Positions 1 through 11,543 of a stretch of DNA of 64,000 nt are shown piece after piece. Within the stretch, counting starts at the first letter, position 1. Every line of letters starts with the position of its first letter. This DNA is from Spirodela intermedia. Lineage: Eukaryota > Streptophyta > Magnoliopsida > Alismatales > Araceae. A program made the position numbers and the translations under genes. The DNA lies in the NCBI GenBank assembly GCA_902729315.2, contig LR746271.1, positions 2,626,001-2,690,000 of the forward strand, read 5' to 3'. The notes under the pieces are model-generated. The model saw only the letters and a list, made by a program, of their open reading frames with translations, searched no databases and was not told the DNA's origin.

Positions 1-1291
1 GAGCAGGGGCTCGAGTGGCTTGGACCGATAGGGGCACGTGTGCGCCACTCCCCTTCCACGTCACCGGTGGCTAGTCGACTGTGGGGCAAGGAGTGGTCGT
101 ACACACGAGAGAAAGAACTTTGCTTAAAAATATAACATTACTTTATATTCACACCTTCCTTAGAAGGGGCGGACAACCGGCGCGGGTTTGAATCCTCCCA
201 GAGTCAAAAGTCATATATTTTTATCTGAATATCGCGACTTTCCTACAGATCGCCAGTGAAGGATTAAACAACGAGAATCGCTGGATCATCGACGAAAATC
301 TCGTCAACGCGATTCGCGGAGCATTGTTACTAAAATTGCTGAACGATTCACGATAAAAAGATCGTAAATCTATCGAGTAAATCATCTCCGATTGATCGAT
401 GAACAAGCCGTCGTCGGGAAGAGAACGATCCGTCGGAAGACGAGTTGCCACCTCCTAAGAGCGTACCAGATGCGATGAAGAGCCTCCTCTTACTGCACGG
501 ACCTGAGGATGAAACTCCCTGACACGCGCCCCACCTCCATCCAGCTCCTCTCCGTCGAGTGACAGCCGCCAGAGAGCCGCAAAGTCGCCGTTTTTCTGCT
601 CCGCCGGGTGACAGCCGCCGGAGACGATTCGATGGCCCATTTCATTAATCTCTAGACTTCGTGAGAAGATCTAGAGATTGCCCACGTTGTCCTTGTCCAA
701 GGAGAGCCTTCGAGGCAGTGGACACTACACAACGATCCTCCCGAACACTTAGAATTCCGGTGCATCACTGACGCATCGCCGCCGCGACACCGGAACTCTG
801 TTTTCCTACTTTCAACTTAATTTCCATTTCATTTAGTGATAATTTGTTGATTTTAATTTACCAACATATACTTCATTTCATTATGATTCTTCCGTCTTTT
901 ACAGATCTAAATTTGATCAATTAAATCGTTTGTAATCGCTTACGTAAGAATCGCCGGGCAGAACTCTATTTTCGCCCGATTTGCGTTCGCCGGGTGCTGA
1001 CGTCATCCTGACGCCCGCACCCTTATTTCTCTTTTTTGTCAATTTTAAATATATTTCCTTTTCATTTCTTAGTATAAAATTCATATAAAATAGTATTCTC
1101 TAAAGAAAATTCTGAATAATTACCAGATATTATATTACATTCCTGTGATCGACCCGGAAAATTACCAATTTTATTGAATTATAATTGTTATATTTGTTCA
1201 AAAATACTTCTAAATATTTAAAAATTCGTATTTTCTAGTTTTATAAATTTTATATTTGTGTGATTTAATATACAACGACTAAGTCACGTCA
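1..1291 (+). mobile_element. Athila-like LTR, 5' end cut by window edge
   Basis: This is the 3' three quarters of an LTR that recurs at 6456, 14408, 16800, 25099, 37168 and 61096. It carries the shared GC-rich block (about 1-130), the conserved TTTGAATCC motif near 188, a GC-rich stretch that reads open on the opposite strand, and the terminal signature ending ACGACTAAGTCACGTCA at 1291. The 5' TGATAAG end lies outside the window, so it cannot be said whether this is a solo LTR or the end of a full element. No primer-binding site follows it, which argues against a 5' LTR. Confidence 0.85.
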
Positions 1292-2379
1292 ATCTATATG
1301 TCCAGGACTTCAAGATTTTATAGTGGTTTGGTCCACTATCTATGTTAACTCTTTAAATTCACATGTTCTACTAAACCAAATATTTAGCTAACAACCATTG
1401 ACTATTGTGCTTAACTATAATAGAATTTCAGCTAAAACTTTTCTTCTAGATTCACAACTCTAGGTGACACAAACTTGATTATAAGAGCTAATTTACTTGA
1501 AGGATTAAGTTAAGACTTAATCATTAATTTATCTTATGTAATACAAAGAAAATATCTCCATGAGATTTTCTAAAGTTTGATGAAAACTTGATTCATGTTC
1601 TAAAATCTGATGAAGATCAAGACAAATTGTACTTTATTTTTATGATACTCTTAATTCTGTGGAATTATCAGATTAGAGAAGATATTATCATTATAATCAT
1701 TTTGAGGAGGATTGTATTTGAATCAAATTTTACTCAACTTCATATCTTCTTCACCATTGGACCAAGTTTTAAGAATTTCTCATTCTCTAAAAAATTGGTT
1801 AGAAATTAATTCAAAAGCATGGAGAAATCATGAATGATCATTCAGAAGTAGTTAGTCATTGGAGAAAGCCTAAATTTACGCAAAAACTTGATGCAAAACA
1901 CATCCTTCAGTTCTAAATTCAATTGGTAAAAAAAATAAAACATATCCTCCAAGGTTAAACTGATTTGAGCATTGAATATGCAGAATGTTAACATGATCAG
2001 AACAAATACAACATATCTTCAATGTGTGATTAACACAATCAAACCATTGAATCAATGGAAAAAGTTGAAATTTATTCTTTTGCCATCTAAGACATGAATA
2101 AGTGACTGTCACAAAAATTTTCATTTTTAATTATCAAAATAAACGGCATCAATGATAATAAATGTGCAACTTTAGGAGTAAAATGATGGAGAACTTTCTA
2201 CTGATTTTTAGTTAATTTAAATTAATAATCATGTAGTGCTCCCTTAATGAGAGGAAATGTGGAAAAAATCATTTTTCATTGAGAATGGAAATATGTTAAA
2301 TTGAGTAAAAAGTAGATCAAATTGAAAAATGTAGAAATTTTGAGTGCAATTATTTATGAAATGTTGCCAAAAACCATGG
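1292..2379. other. AT-rich stretch, no gene recognised
   Basis: Nothing here can be assigned confidently. It lies directly upstream of the copia reverse transcriptase remnant and may be decayed integrase or spacer of the same element, but no integrase residues could be read. The short ORFs at 1588-1809 and 1876-2124 look like chance frames. Confidence 0.4.
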
Positions 2380-3330
2380 TAGAAGGATTAGAGGATGAAA
2401 AATAGGTTTATGCCATGATGAATGGGTTAAATCAGTATGAGAAATGCAAATTTCATACATTAGTTCGTAAGAAATTATAGATCAAAGTCATAAGAACCAT
2501 ATGAAATTTGAAAAAAAAATTAAATGAGGATAGAAAAGTGATTAGAAATAAGGCTAGCTTTCTAGCACAAAGATATACACAAATTGAGGGAATACATTAA
2601 GACTAAAGATATGCACAAATATTAAGATTAGATGCAATTATAATTCTACTAGCATATGCATATTATAAGAGTATGATTTTGTATTAAACGGACATAAAAA
2701 ATACATGTATAAGTAGAAAGTTAGTGAGGAAGGGTATGTAAGTCAATCCCCTAGTTTTATAAGTTCAGAGTACAATGATTATATTTTTGAAATGATCTAA
2801 CGCCTTTTATGGTGTTAAGAAAATCCAAGAGTGTGAGAGAAACATGATTTTTTTAAGAAATAATTTTCATTAAAGAAGAATTGACACAACTCTACTTACC
2901 AAAGAAAATGAAAATCATACACATTGTTCAAGTATATGTTGATCATATAATTTTTGGATCTTCAAATGAAAATTTGTGTAAAAACTTCTAGAGATCATGA
3001 AGAACAAATTTAAGGTGAGCATGATTTTTGAGCTTAGTTATTTCCTTAGTTTAAAAATAAAATAATGGAAAGATGGAATATCCATCTCTTAGTTAAAATA
3101 TGCTAGGGAATTTTTAGAAAATATGAGTTTTAAGGAGGAAAAGGAAAAAAACCTATAAAATCACGATCAAAATTGATTTTGATAACAATGGAAAACCTAT
3201 ATAACAGAACATTAGCTATATTTGAGTATGAGTAGATCTAGTACTACTTTTAGCTTCTATTAATGTCCTAGATTTCTAAGTGATATGACCAAATCATACA
3301 TGAGTGTTGCGAAAAGAGTTAATACATCTA
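2380..3330 (+). pseudogene. Decayed Ty1/copia reverse transcriptase
   Basis: The plus strand, read across several frameshifts and stops, follows the order of a plant Ty1/copia reverse transcriptase. Around 2519-2600 it reads close to LNEDRKVIRNKA, then LAQRYTQIEGI, the usual start of the RT domain (family form NKARLVAQGYTQ). Around 2625-2665 the 'ARLEAIR-ILLAYA' block is recognisable although broken. At 2935-2961 it reads YVDHIIFGS, the catalytic YVDD box with the second aspartate changed to histidine. Later parts resemble the GELNYFLGLQIKQ and SQTKY segments. Stops and the lost catalytic Asp show it is dead. Neither LTR of this copy could be delimited. Confidence 0.75.
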
Positions 3331-3719
3331 TTTATTAGGATTAATGCTTCACTAAGGTCAATAAACAGGGGTTTAGTTGATTTATTTTTTGTTTGTCCTT
3401 AAGATAAGGCCTTTTTTCTAAATAGATATTTTCTTTGATTTATGAATATTTAGTCTTATTTCATGAATAATTACTATAAAAATAAGACTTTCATATTCAT
3501 ATCGATTTATCTTCATATTTCATAATTAATTTTCATTTATAATATTTAATGCTTAATTATTTATTATATGATATTTAGATAAAAATGACATTTTGACAAT
3601 AAGATAGGGGTAATTTGGTCTTTATGAATTCGTGAGCCAATATTTAGTAAGATAGGTCATCATATCCCCCTCCACAATTGCCAAATTTTTATAGAAATAT
3701 TCAATACATCTTGTATCTA
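3331..3719. other. AT-rich spacer after copia RT remnant
   Basis: This stretch is AT-rich with stops in all frames. It may hold the decayed RNase H and 3' end of the copia copy, but no motif could be read. Confidence 0.3.
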
Positions 3720-4795
3720 GAGAAAATCCTTCTCCTCCCTCTCCTCTCTTCTCCCTTGTCTTTCTTGAGCTCTCTCTTTCTCTTGGTATTTCTCTCTCTT
3801 CTCTCTAAATCTTTTCTTGTGTGACATGTAGGAAATCATTCCAGACCTCTTCCTCAATATTTTATCTTTAGTTTCTGAGTTTTTAGTTAGTTTTAGTGAC
3901 TTATTCTGCCTTTCACTCTTTCTTCTTGGATGATAAATGTGAAGAGTTTTTCATTTTTGTTTCATTTATGGTGTGTTGTTCCCTTTCTCTCACATCCTCC
4001 TTATCCTTTCTTAGTTTTTCAACATTCCTAATGTTTCATGCAGATTTTTTGATGTTCTCAAATTCCTCATTCCATTCTCAACTCTTCTTTTCTCTCTTAC
4101 ATTGGCAATCTCTCCTGCCAATGAGTTTTTTAATCATCATTCACCATTTTTCTTACTGAAAATTGTGATTTGTTTTCATGCCGGCAAGAAACTTCTTTGT
4201 AGCACGAGTTCTTCCATTTCTAGTGAAATTTATTTTTTTCTGAATCATTTTACCTCCTACTTTTGCATCCAATATCTTCTTCACTACTTTACACTTGTTT
4301 TAATTTTTTTTTCTTCCATTTTTCTTTCATTTGGAAAAAGTATCAATTTTTTCAGTCATTAGTCTCTTGCTGGTAGAATGTCTTTTACTAACAAGTTTCT
4401 CTCTCATTTGCCCTTTTTCCTTTCTTTTCAAAAGATTTTTCTCCTTTCTCACATCTTCCCTTCTAATTTATTTCTGTCCTTTTCACTGATTTCTCCTCCT
4501 CTTCACTGGAAATCTCTCCCACTAGTGAAACCACCCTTTTGTGAATGAGAAGTTATCTCTCAATTGCAATTCTTTTTTATTTTTTTCTTCTCTTCTTATT
4601 TCTCATTAATTTCTCATCTTTGACCAGTCAAGTCCTTTTGACTGGTCATCTCTCTCCTTTCCTCCCATTGCACGTTTCTTCTCTCTCACCTATATTTTAC
4701 CTCCTATTGCCCATCTCTCCTCCTTTCTCTTCTCTATTTCTCTCTCTCAAGTACAATGGATTTAGCATGGCATCATCAACTTGCAAGATATAGTG
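3720..4795 (+). repeat. Pyrimidine-rich (CT/T) low-complexity tract
   Basis: For about 1 kb the plus strand is dominated by C and T (repeated TCTCTC, TTTCTT and CTCCT words). Three overlapping short frames, at 3896, 4102 and 4545, translate to Ser/Phe/Leu-rich peptides with no domain, as expected from the base bias. It could be a decayed 5' untranslated region or LTR of a retroelement. No function is assigned. Confidence 0.5.
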
Positions 4796-5234
4796 GAGAT
4801 TTATCTTAATTTTATCATCAAAACGATAATTTCCTTTTTTTTTAACTTCTTATTTTTTTCATGTTTTTTATTTCTTTACAAAAAAAATAATTTGGCTTAA
4901 ATGATTTCATTTAATTACTTATAAAAATTATTTACCTTTGTAGACTATGAGATTTGTATTAAAAAAATCAAATCATCCATGGGGATTTGACTTGGACTCA
5001 CATAGAATTTCATAATTTTATTTTAAGAGTTTAATTAAAAATTAAAAAATGAGTGCATTGTTTTAACCTACAATGAGTTGTGTGCATCAATATCTTCTCA
5101 TGTCTCTACAATCTTCTAATGTTTATCTTTCTTAGAATAAACATAAATTCAAATGGCTGGAATTTAATACAATATGTCTATTAAGTTGTCACATTCCTCT
5201 CTAATTTGTGTTGATTTAAATAAATTTGATAAAG

Positions 5235-5257
5235 ATATATATATATATATATATATA
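5235..5257. repeat. (AT)n microsatellite
   Basis: An uninterrupted run of AT dinucleotides of about 23 bases. Confidence 0.95.
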
Positions 5258-5299
5258 GAATTGAAAACATGTGTTTTCTTGAAATGATGGTTTACCAAT

Positions 5300-5900
5300 C
5301 AAAACTTATCCAAATCACCTCGAGTAAAATGCAATTTTCAAATATACACATTGAGTCATAAACTCGACGTTAATAACCATTGATTCAGTGATTCAAAATG
5401 TTAAAAACATAGTATATAATATATCTACTAATATTCATAAAATCCTATTTGACCAAGTAGTTTGAATACACCCTATTAAATTAATATTTTAATTATTTGA
5501 AATTATTGATTTACCACGAGCACTTGATAGATTGAATAAGCCTTCATTCCCATAGTTTTCTTCTCATAATCTCATTGATTTTGATGGGCTAATCATTACT
5601 TTCCCATGATGACATTTTATAAATATTAATATTTTTTGCAGCAATATAGAATAAGGTAATTCCTTGTGAGAAAATGATTAATTATTTCAATTATGTATTT
5701 CTAATCAAAAATATATTTAATTAATTCTCATTTAAATATTTAATAATATTATATTGAATTGTATAATTGTCTCTATATCTATCTTCATATTATGTAAATA
5801 GAATGAAGTAGAATTTGATCTTTTCATTGATGTTATGTTTGTTTGTCATCATCAAAACATCATGCATGCAATACTCTAACAATGTCCCTCTTTTGGCAAT
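5300..5900 (-). mobile_element. Possible minus-strand copia LTR start with purine tract
   Basis: Read on the minus strand, about 5905-5880 gives a purine-rich tract followed by TTG, then sequence containing TTTTGATGATGACAAAC at 5846-5862. This arrangement is common at the polypurine tract and LTR start of plant copia elements. The same order recurs, diverged, at about 42750-42835, and the stretch to the left (about 5300-5870) resembles 42360-42760. The far LTR boundary is not visible. Confidence is low because both copies are badly decayed. Confidence 0.35.
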
Positions 5901-6455
5901 GAAAAAGTGATGTAGACAAGTCTAAAATATCAATTATGTTGTATACTTGAAATTATTTGGTATGAATCTCAAGCCATTTGAGAATATATGTTTAGTATGA
6001 TACTATTGATGTTAGGAGTTCGGACAATAAAATTCGAACTTCAAACATCTGAAGTTAAGTCTAAACATTCAAATGCTAACTAACTAAGAATTTGCCACAA
6101 TAAAGATGAATAAATAACACAAAAATTAGTTTGTTCATTGTTTCTCCCCCCTTTCTTTTGTGCTTCCTATCAGTTGTCTCGTCCTTCTCTTCTTGCAGCT
6201 CTATGATGTTAGACATTTTCATCTATCCTTTTTTGTTAGCAGCATAAATGGACAGCGACAACAATGCTCTAACAAGGATTGAGTTCAGAACAACAATGCC
6301 AACATGGTCACATGAGCATAGAGAAATCATGGGAAGGAGGTTGGAAGTTCAGAATTAAAGCTGAAGAAGATTAGTCGAAGTGAATTTTTCTCACCAATGA
6401 TCAAGGCAATAAAATTAGAGAAGGCAAGTGATGGCCATACTTTGGGGAAGTGAGC
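5901..6455. other. Intergenic stretch, no gene recognised
   Basis: This is mixed-composition DNA up to the solo LTR at 6456. It may continue the minus-strand copia remnant on its left. No ORF or motif could be supported. Confidence 0.35.
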
Positions 6456-7937
6456 TGAGGTGACTTAGTCGTTTTATATTAAATCACACAAATATAAAAT
6501 TTATAAAACTAGAAAATACGAATTTTCGGATATTTAGAAGTATTTCTGAACAAATATATCAATTATAATTCAATAAAACTTCCAAAAATAGCGGTAATTT
6601 TCCAAGTCGGTCACAGGGATGTAATATAATATTTTGTAATTATTCATATTTTTTCTCAATGAATACGATTTTCTATGAATTTTATACTAGGAAATAAAAA
6701 GGAAATATATTTAAAATTCACGAAAAAAGGAAATAAGGGTGCGGATATCAGGATGACGTCAGCACCCGGCGAACGCAAATCGGGCGGAAACAGAGTTCCA
6801 CCCGGCGATTCTTATGTAAGTGATTACAGACGATTTAATTAATCAAATTAAGATCTGTAAAAGTCAGAAGAATCGTAATTGAACGAAGTATATTTTGGTA
6901 AATTAAAATCACACAAAGTATCACTAAATGAAGCATAAATTAAGTTGAAAGCAGGAAAACAGAGTTCCGGCGTCGCGACGGCGATGCGTCGGCGATGCAC
7001 CGGAATTCTGAGTGTTCGGGAGGATCGTCGTGTAGTGTCCACGGCCTCGAAGGTTCTTCTTGGACAAGGACGACGTGGGCAATCTCTAGATCTTCTCGCG
7101 AAGTTGAGATTAATGAAATGGGTCGTCAAGTTGTCTTCGGCGGCTGTCACCCAGTGAAGCGGAAACACGACGACTTTGTGGCTCGACGACGGCTGTCACC
7201 CGACAGAGAGGAGCTGGATGGAGGTGGGGCGCATGTCAGGGAGCTTCATCCTCAAGTTCGCACAGCAAGAGGAGGCTCTTCATCGCATCTGGTACGCTCT
7301 CAGGAGGTGGTGACTCGTCTCCCGGCGGATCGTCCTCTTCCCGACGACGGCTTGTTCGTCGATCAATCGGAGATCAATTAGATAAAAATATATGAATTTT
7401 GACTCTGGGAGGATTTGAACCCACGCCGGTTGTCCACCCCTTCTGAGGAAGGTGTGACGCGGGTTTAGTCCCACATTAGTTGTGCGCCGATTTTTCGGGC
7501 GAATATATAGTAATGTTAGCTTTGTAAGCAAAGTTCCTTCTCTCGCGTGTACGACCACTCCTTGCCCCACAGCCGACTAGCCACCAGTGACGTGGAAGGG
7601 GAGTGGCGCACACATGCCCCTATCGGTCCAAGCCGCTCGAGCCCCTACTCGCGGCTACTCCCCGACTGAACTTCCGACCTGCTTGTGGGCTCGGCTGGCC
7701 GGCGGGTCCCCCCCTCATTTTGTCTTATTTTTATTTCTTTTTCTTCATTTATCTCAAAAGTAAGACTGTAAAAATCATATAAATTCATGTAAAATCACAT
7801 AATTGCCTAAAAATTCACATTAATCAACTGAAAACCACTTTTCACACTTTAATACAAATATAAGTCTATTTATCATGAGTTAAGGCTAAAACTATATTAT
7901 TTACTAATTATTAACTCATGATAATGAAGACTTATCA
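6456..7937 (-). mobile_element. Solo LTR (Athila-like family), internal deletion
   Basis: On the minus strand it starts TGATAAGTCTTCATTATC (plus-strand end at 7937) and ends at 6456 with a mutated form of the family's CGTCA terminus. It is flanked by TGAGC (6451-6455) and TGAGG (7938-7942), a 4-of-5 match to a target-site duplication. No internal element sequence is attached, so this is a solo LTR. At 1482 bp it is shorter than the copy at 14408 (1639 bp). About 157 bp are missing at about 7378, between the words GATCAATCGGAGAT and AGATAAAAATATATG. The ORF at 6995-7381 is the antisense open stretch seen in several copies. Confidence 0.9.
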
Positions 7938-8924
7938 TGAGGATTCTAACTTATGTATTCTTTCATTCTAGGAAATAAATATCACCAAGATTAATTGGTT
8001 GAAATTGAGTGACATGATGTATGAAGTAATGGATAGCTATTATGAACCAGTTTTCAACATTAGGCCAAGGAAGGAGAGTTAAACAAGAGGTCAAAAATAT
8101 CCTTGTGTGAAGTAGTCTATTAACAATAGGTATGTGTGGTATAGGACGGAGAAATTGAGTTCATGATTTTAGCTCCAAGTTCAGGAGTATAGGAAAAGCC
8201 ATTGTGTAGAATGTCAATAATTTCAGCAATAATCTTGGGTGTGATCAATTCCATTGACATGAGTTTGAAAGGTGAAACTCAAGAGATGAAGATTTTGAAA
8301 AAGTTCGTTCAGTAATTCTAACTAAATTTTACATCTGCTAGTAATGGTGGGTAACCATATTGTGTGCTTTAGTACTCTAAAAGCAAGCTTATGGATGTTC
8401 CTAAGAGTTGTGAATCTAGATTCAAGAAGATAGTAAGTTATAGGGAATTTGGAAGATGGATGGGAGGTTGAAATTGATTCCTAACCCTCAAGGTCATTTG
8501 AATCGATGTTTGCTCCTCCAAAAACTAGAATGGCATTGCTGAGTATGTGACCAAAAATAGTGTCTATGTGATCAAACGACCCATCAAAGAGGAGAGGTTT
8601 CAAGTGATTCATATGATCACTAGTGGGAATAAACTCATTTTTTACTGGACGTGAATGATCTTTTGGTTGAACTTCTTCATTAGAGTCAGAAAAATCAGAT
8701 TAGGTTATTTGAGATTTTGTTTGATCGATGAAGTGAATGGTTTGAGCTTGTGTGACTGGCCATGATTTCTAGAATAAAATGAGTAAAGATTGGAGATTTA
8801 AACTATGGAGGCTCCTGAAATGAACTACAATACACTTTGGTACAGATGATAATCAGCATTTAACAAGAAATAAGGCAGGTTTTTGATTTGAAGATTTAGC
8901 TTGTACCTAATCAATGACGACCCT
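7938..8924. other. Stretch between two solo LTRs, no gene recognised
   Basis: No sustained ORF was found in any frame. Parts look like degraded coding sequence of a retroelement, but no motif is clear enough to name. Confidence 0.35.
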
Positions 8925-9472
8925 TGATAACATGCTATTTATGCATGTAATTATATAATTATTAATGCAAATTAAGGCATTAATCATTACAAATATATGC
9001 ATGTTATCATATTTTAAGTATATTTCTATCATTTTGTGTAAATTCATGTTATGATCTTAAAATACACCAAATTATGGATTATTATAAATAATTACACATT
9101 ACAATCTTTAATCCTAATTATATTTATGATCATAATCATGTTTTAAGAGTGAAAATATGAGAGAAAAGATATTTATTAACATTTATGTATTTATATAAAT
9201 TTATTTTATATAATACATAAATGTATAAAATTAATTAAAATTTATTCTCATCTTATTTTAATAATTTGACCTTTTATAATGGTAGATTATTCAATTTTGA
9301 ATCCAACAAAACAAATTTGAATTAATTTGGAGTCGTATTTTGAAAGTTATGATTTTTACAATTTTATAGAATTTTCTGGAATTTTTCTGAATTTATTTAT
9401 ATTTATTTTCGATGTTTAAATGTTTTAAATTAATTAAAAAATCACAAAAAGGGGTTATATGTCGCGCGTGTA

Positions 9473-9826
9473 CACGTGGATGCGACGTGGTACTCGGGGC
9501 CACGTGGCTCTGCCACGTAGACAGCACGCGGGTGCCTGCGTGGCACTGATGTGACATGTGACGTATTTATATTTACTATATATATTTATTTAATAAAGTA
9601 TATAGGTCTTCCGATTATCGGAAGACAAAGTATTAATCCCTCTTAATCGTCATATGTTATATACCCAAATATACTCCTTTGTTTTTCCCGTGTGGGACTA
9701 AAGTCCCTTAGTTTTCTTATGTGCAGGACGCGTGGCGTGATCTTGTGCGTCCGATCGACATCGCGACAAATAGCGTGCGTAGATCACGTGGAATCGAGGT
9801 CCACGCGATCAGAGATCAACCACGTG
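9473..9826. promoter_or_regulatory. Cluster of CACGTG (G-box/ABRE-type) motifs in solo LTR
   Basis: Perfect CACGTG palindromes are at 9473-9478, 9501-9506, 9785-9790 and 9821-9826. Further ACGT cores are at about 9484-9489 and 9511-9520. CACGTG is the plant G-box bound by bZIP and bHLH factors, and with suitable flanks it acts as an abscisic-acid response element. Regulation of the LTR is inferred; only the motifs are seen. Confidence 0.6.
9606..9626. repeat. Perfect 9-bp inverted repeat in LTR
   Basis: GTCTTCCGA is followed after 3 bases by its exact reverse complement. It sits just downstream of the TATA-like AT-rich stretch, so it would fall near the start of an LTR transcript. Confidence 0.7.
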
Positions 9827-10733
9827 CCTAAATACTCACTTAAGTGAATAAATCGCGACCGTCTGATCGAGAGTTATAACGGTCCAGATTATTCACATCA
9901 GATGGACATCCAATCACATCTTAACCGCACGATCACGATCGGACGATCGTTGAATCGTCGCGATGATTCGTGAAGAGGCGTCTCCTCGCGATCGTCCATC
10001 GTGATCAACTCTGTCAGATCGGACGGCCACGATCATTTCCGAATTTTATAAAATCCGTTCTTCGCGACGGAAGAACTGCCCGCGATCAATCTTCAAATTC
10101 TCTTTGTTTAGAGCTCCAATTCGTGCGCCATCTTTTTCATTGTGTTCGCAACTCATTTCCGCTTCTGTTGGATGTTTAATTTCAATGTTTGATTGAAAGA
10201 ATTGGAAAAAATCAAGTCTTGAACTCCTCTTTCGTCTTCGAAAATTTAGAATGAAAAGCCTTGCATCCGGTGATTAATTGGATCATTTCGAAGGCTAATT
10301 TGGGTTATATTGTTTGTTTTCATCTTAATCTTTCATCATTTAGTGTTAATTTTACTTTAAGTATTGTAGATTAAGTTTAATTTAGTTTTAATTTCTGTTT
10401 TTAATCATTTCGCGATACGAAAATTTCTCTTAACTTCAAACTTCGATTACTCTTCGAATTCTCATCCAAATCACCTGATTTTTGATTCCGTGGATTCGAA
10501 ATTGAGTTATCTTTCTTAATATAGTAAATTACCCAATTTCTAACCTAATTTCATCGTCGGATTTGACCGAATTTCAAAGATATCTCTCAAATTTCCCTAA
10601 TTCTCCGTGGATTCAACCCTTAATTACCATTATACTAATTAATTACTTTGATTAATCATAAATTGGTAAGATTAGGACTTTGTTTTGACACTGAATCGTG
10701 TGCATTCAACGACCATACGATTTAGTCTCGTCA

Positions 10734-11430
10734 ACCCTCAAATGTGAGTTAAACTACCAAAAGAATAAAGCAATAAGGAGAAAATAAATAGTCAAGTAAA
10801 GTTTTTATGAAGGAGTTAAACAACCATTGAGAGTTTGCCAGTTTAGATGTAATTGTGGTGCTCTTCGAAATTTGTGATGAACCTAGACCTTTGAAAGATA
10901 ATATGTGAGATCTACAATTCATATTGACTCTTTTGAGATTTTAGTATTCGAATGATTCAAAAATTATAGAAGTGATATTGAATTCAAATGATAGGAATCC
11001 AAAATATTTATAGATTTAATTTCAATAGTTTTTGATTTTGGGGAATCATGACCATTGATCAGTGAAACATAGAATCAATGTATAGATTATTGATCAGATT
11101 ATGTATGATTACTCTCCCTATAAATTGAAGTCTATAATCAAATAGAATTCGCAAATAGAATATCAAGTTCAGTGAACTTCTTTCGCATCAATACTTTGTT
11201 CCTACGCAGCTATGGTGATGGATAATTCATGTTTTAATTTCATCTCTAGTAGTTCCTTTTGTGATTTTAATTTTTTTGGTGAAAACTAACTTTGTTATGA
11301 TCCTTTACATCAAATTACTTTAAATTTTATAAAAAAATATAAGAATTTGACTTAAATCATTTTAAGATTTCACTACTAGTGGGTCACTTTCTCTTTTTTT
11401 TTTGGGCCTTTGTACTTGGGCCAAACATCA
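10734..11430. other. AT-rich stretch, no gene recognised
   Basis: Stops are frequent in all frames. No motif could be read. Confidence 0.35.
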
Positions 11431-11465
11431 CAGAGGTCACCCTCTCAATACTTTACACACCCTAT
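11431..11465 (-). repeat. 5S-rRNA-like fragment, copy A (decayed)
   Basis: Read on the minus strand this contains GGGTGACCTC preceded by a shortened version of the upstream 5S rRNA segment. It is a poorer match than copy B at 11495-11543. Both copies are followed on the minus strand by TTTGGCCCAAG, so they belong to one repeated unit. Confidence 0.4.
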
Positions 11466-11494
11466 TACATCAGTTGATAATTGTCTTGGGCCAA

Positions 11495-11543
11495 ACTTTC
11501 TAGGAGGTCACCTATCTCAGTACATCACACACCCAAACACTTG
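11495..11543 (-). repeat. 5S-rRNA-like fragment, copy B
   Basis: On the minus strand this aligns without gaps to the 3' half of plant 5S rRNA. It has GTGTTTGGG for GTGCTTGGG, GTACT, and an exact GGTGACCTCCT, with roughly 70 percent identity over about 50 bases by eye. It is too short and diverged to be a working 5S gene. Likely sources are a 5S-derived retroelement such as a Cassandra-type LTR or a 5S-derived SINE. The source cannot be settled here. Confidence 0.5.

Larger units (their letters stand above)
8925..10733 (+). mobile_element. Solo LTR of a second gypsy-like family, perfect 5-bp TSD
   Basis: The LTR starts TGATAACATGC and ends CGATTTAGTCTCGTCA. It is flanked on both sides by ACCCT (8920-8924 and 10734-10738), a perfect target-site duplication. 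It is 1809 bp long with no internal domain. Its ends resemble the Athila-like LTRs elsewhere in the window (TGATAA start, GTCA end), and both families contain a GTGGGACTAAA word, but the body is different. Features inside include a CACGTG cluster (9473-9826), AT-rich TATA-like sequence (about 9560-9605), an inverted repeat (9606-9626) and a GC-rich block to about 10180. The frame at 9970-10179 is not credited as a gene. Confidence 0.9.

Noticed and set aside
3896-4793. Three overlapping ORFs in the CT-rich tract
   Set aside because: The peptides are Ser/Phe/Leu-rich because of base bias, and no domain or start context supports them.
11495-11543. Functional 5S rRNA gene
   Set aside because: Only about 50 bases match, with roughly 30 percent mismatches, and the 5' half with the internal promoter is missing.
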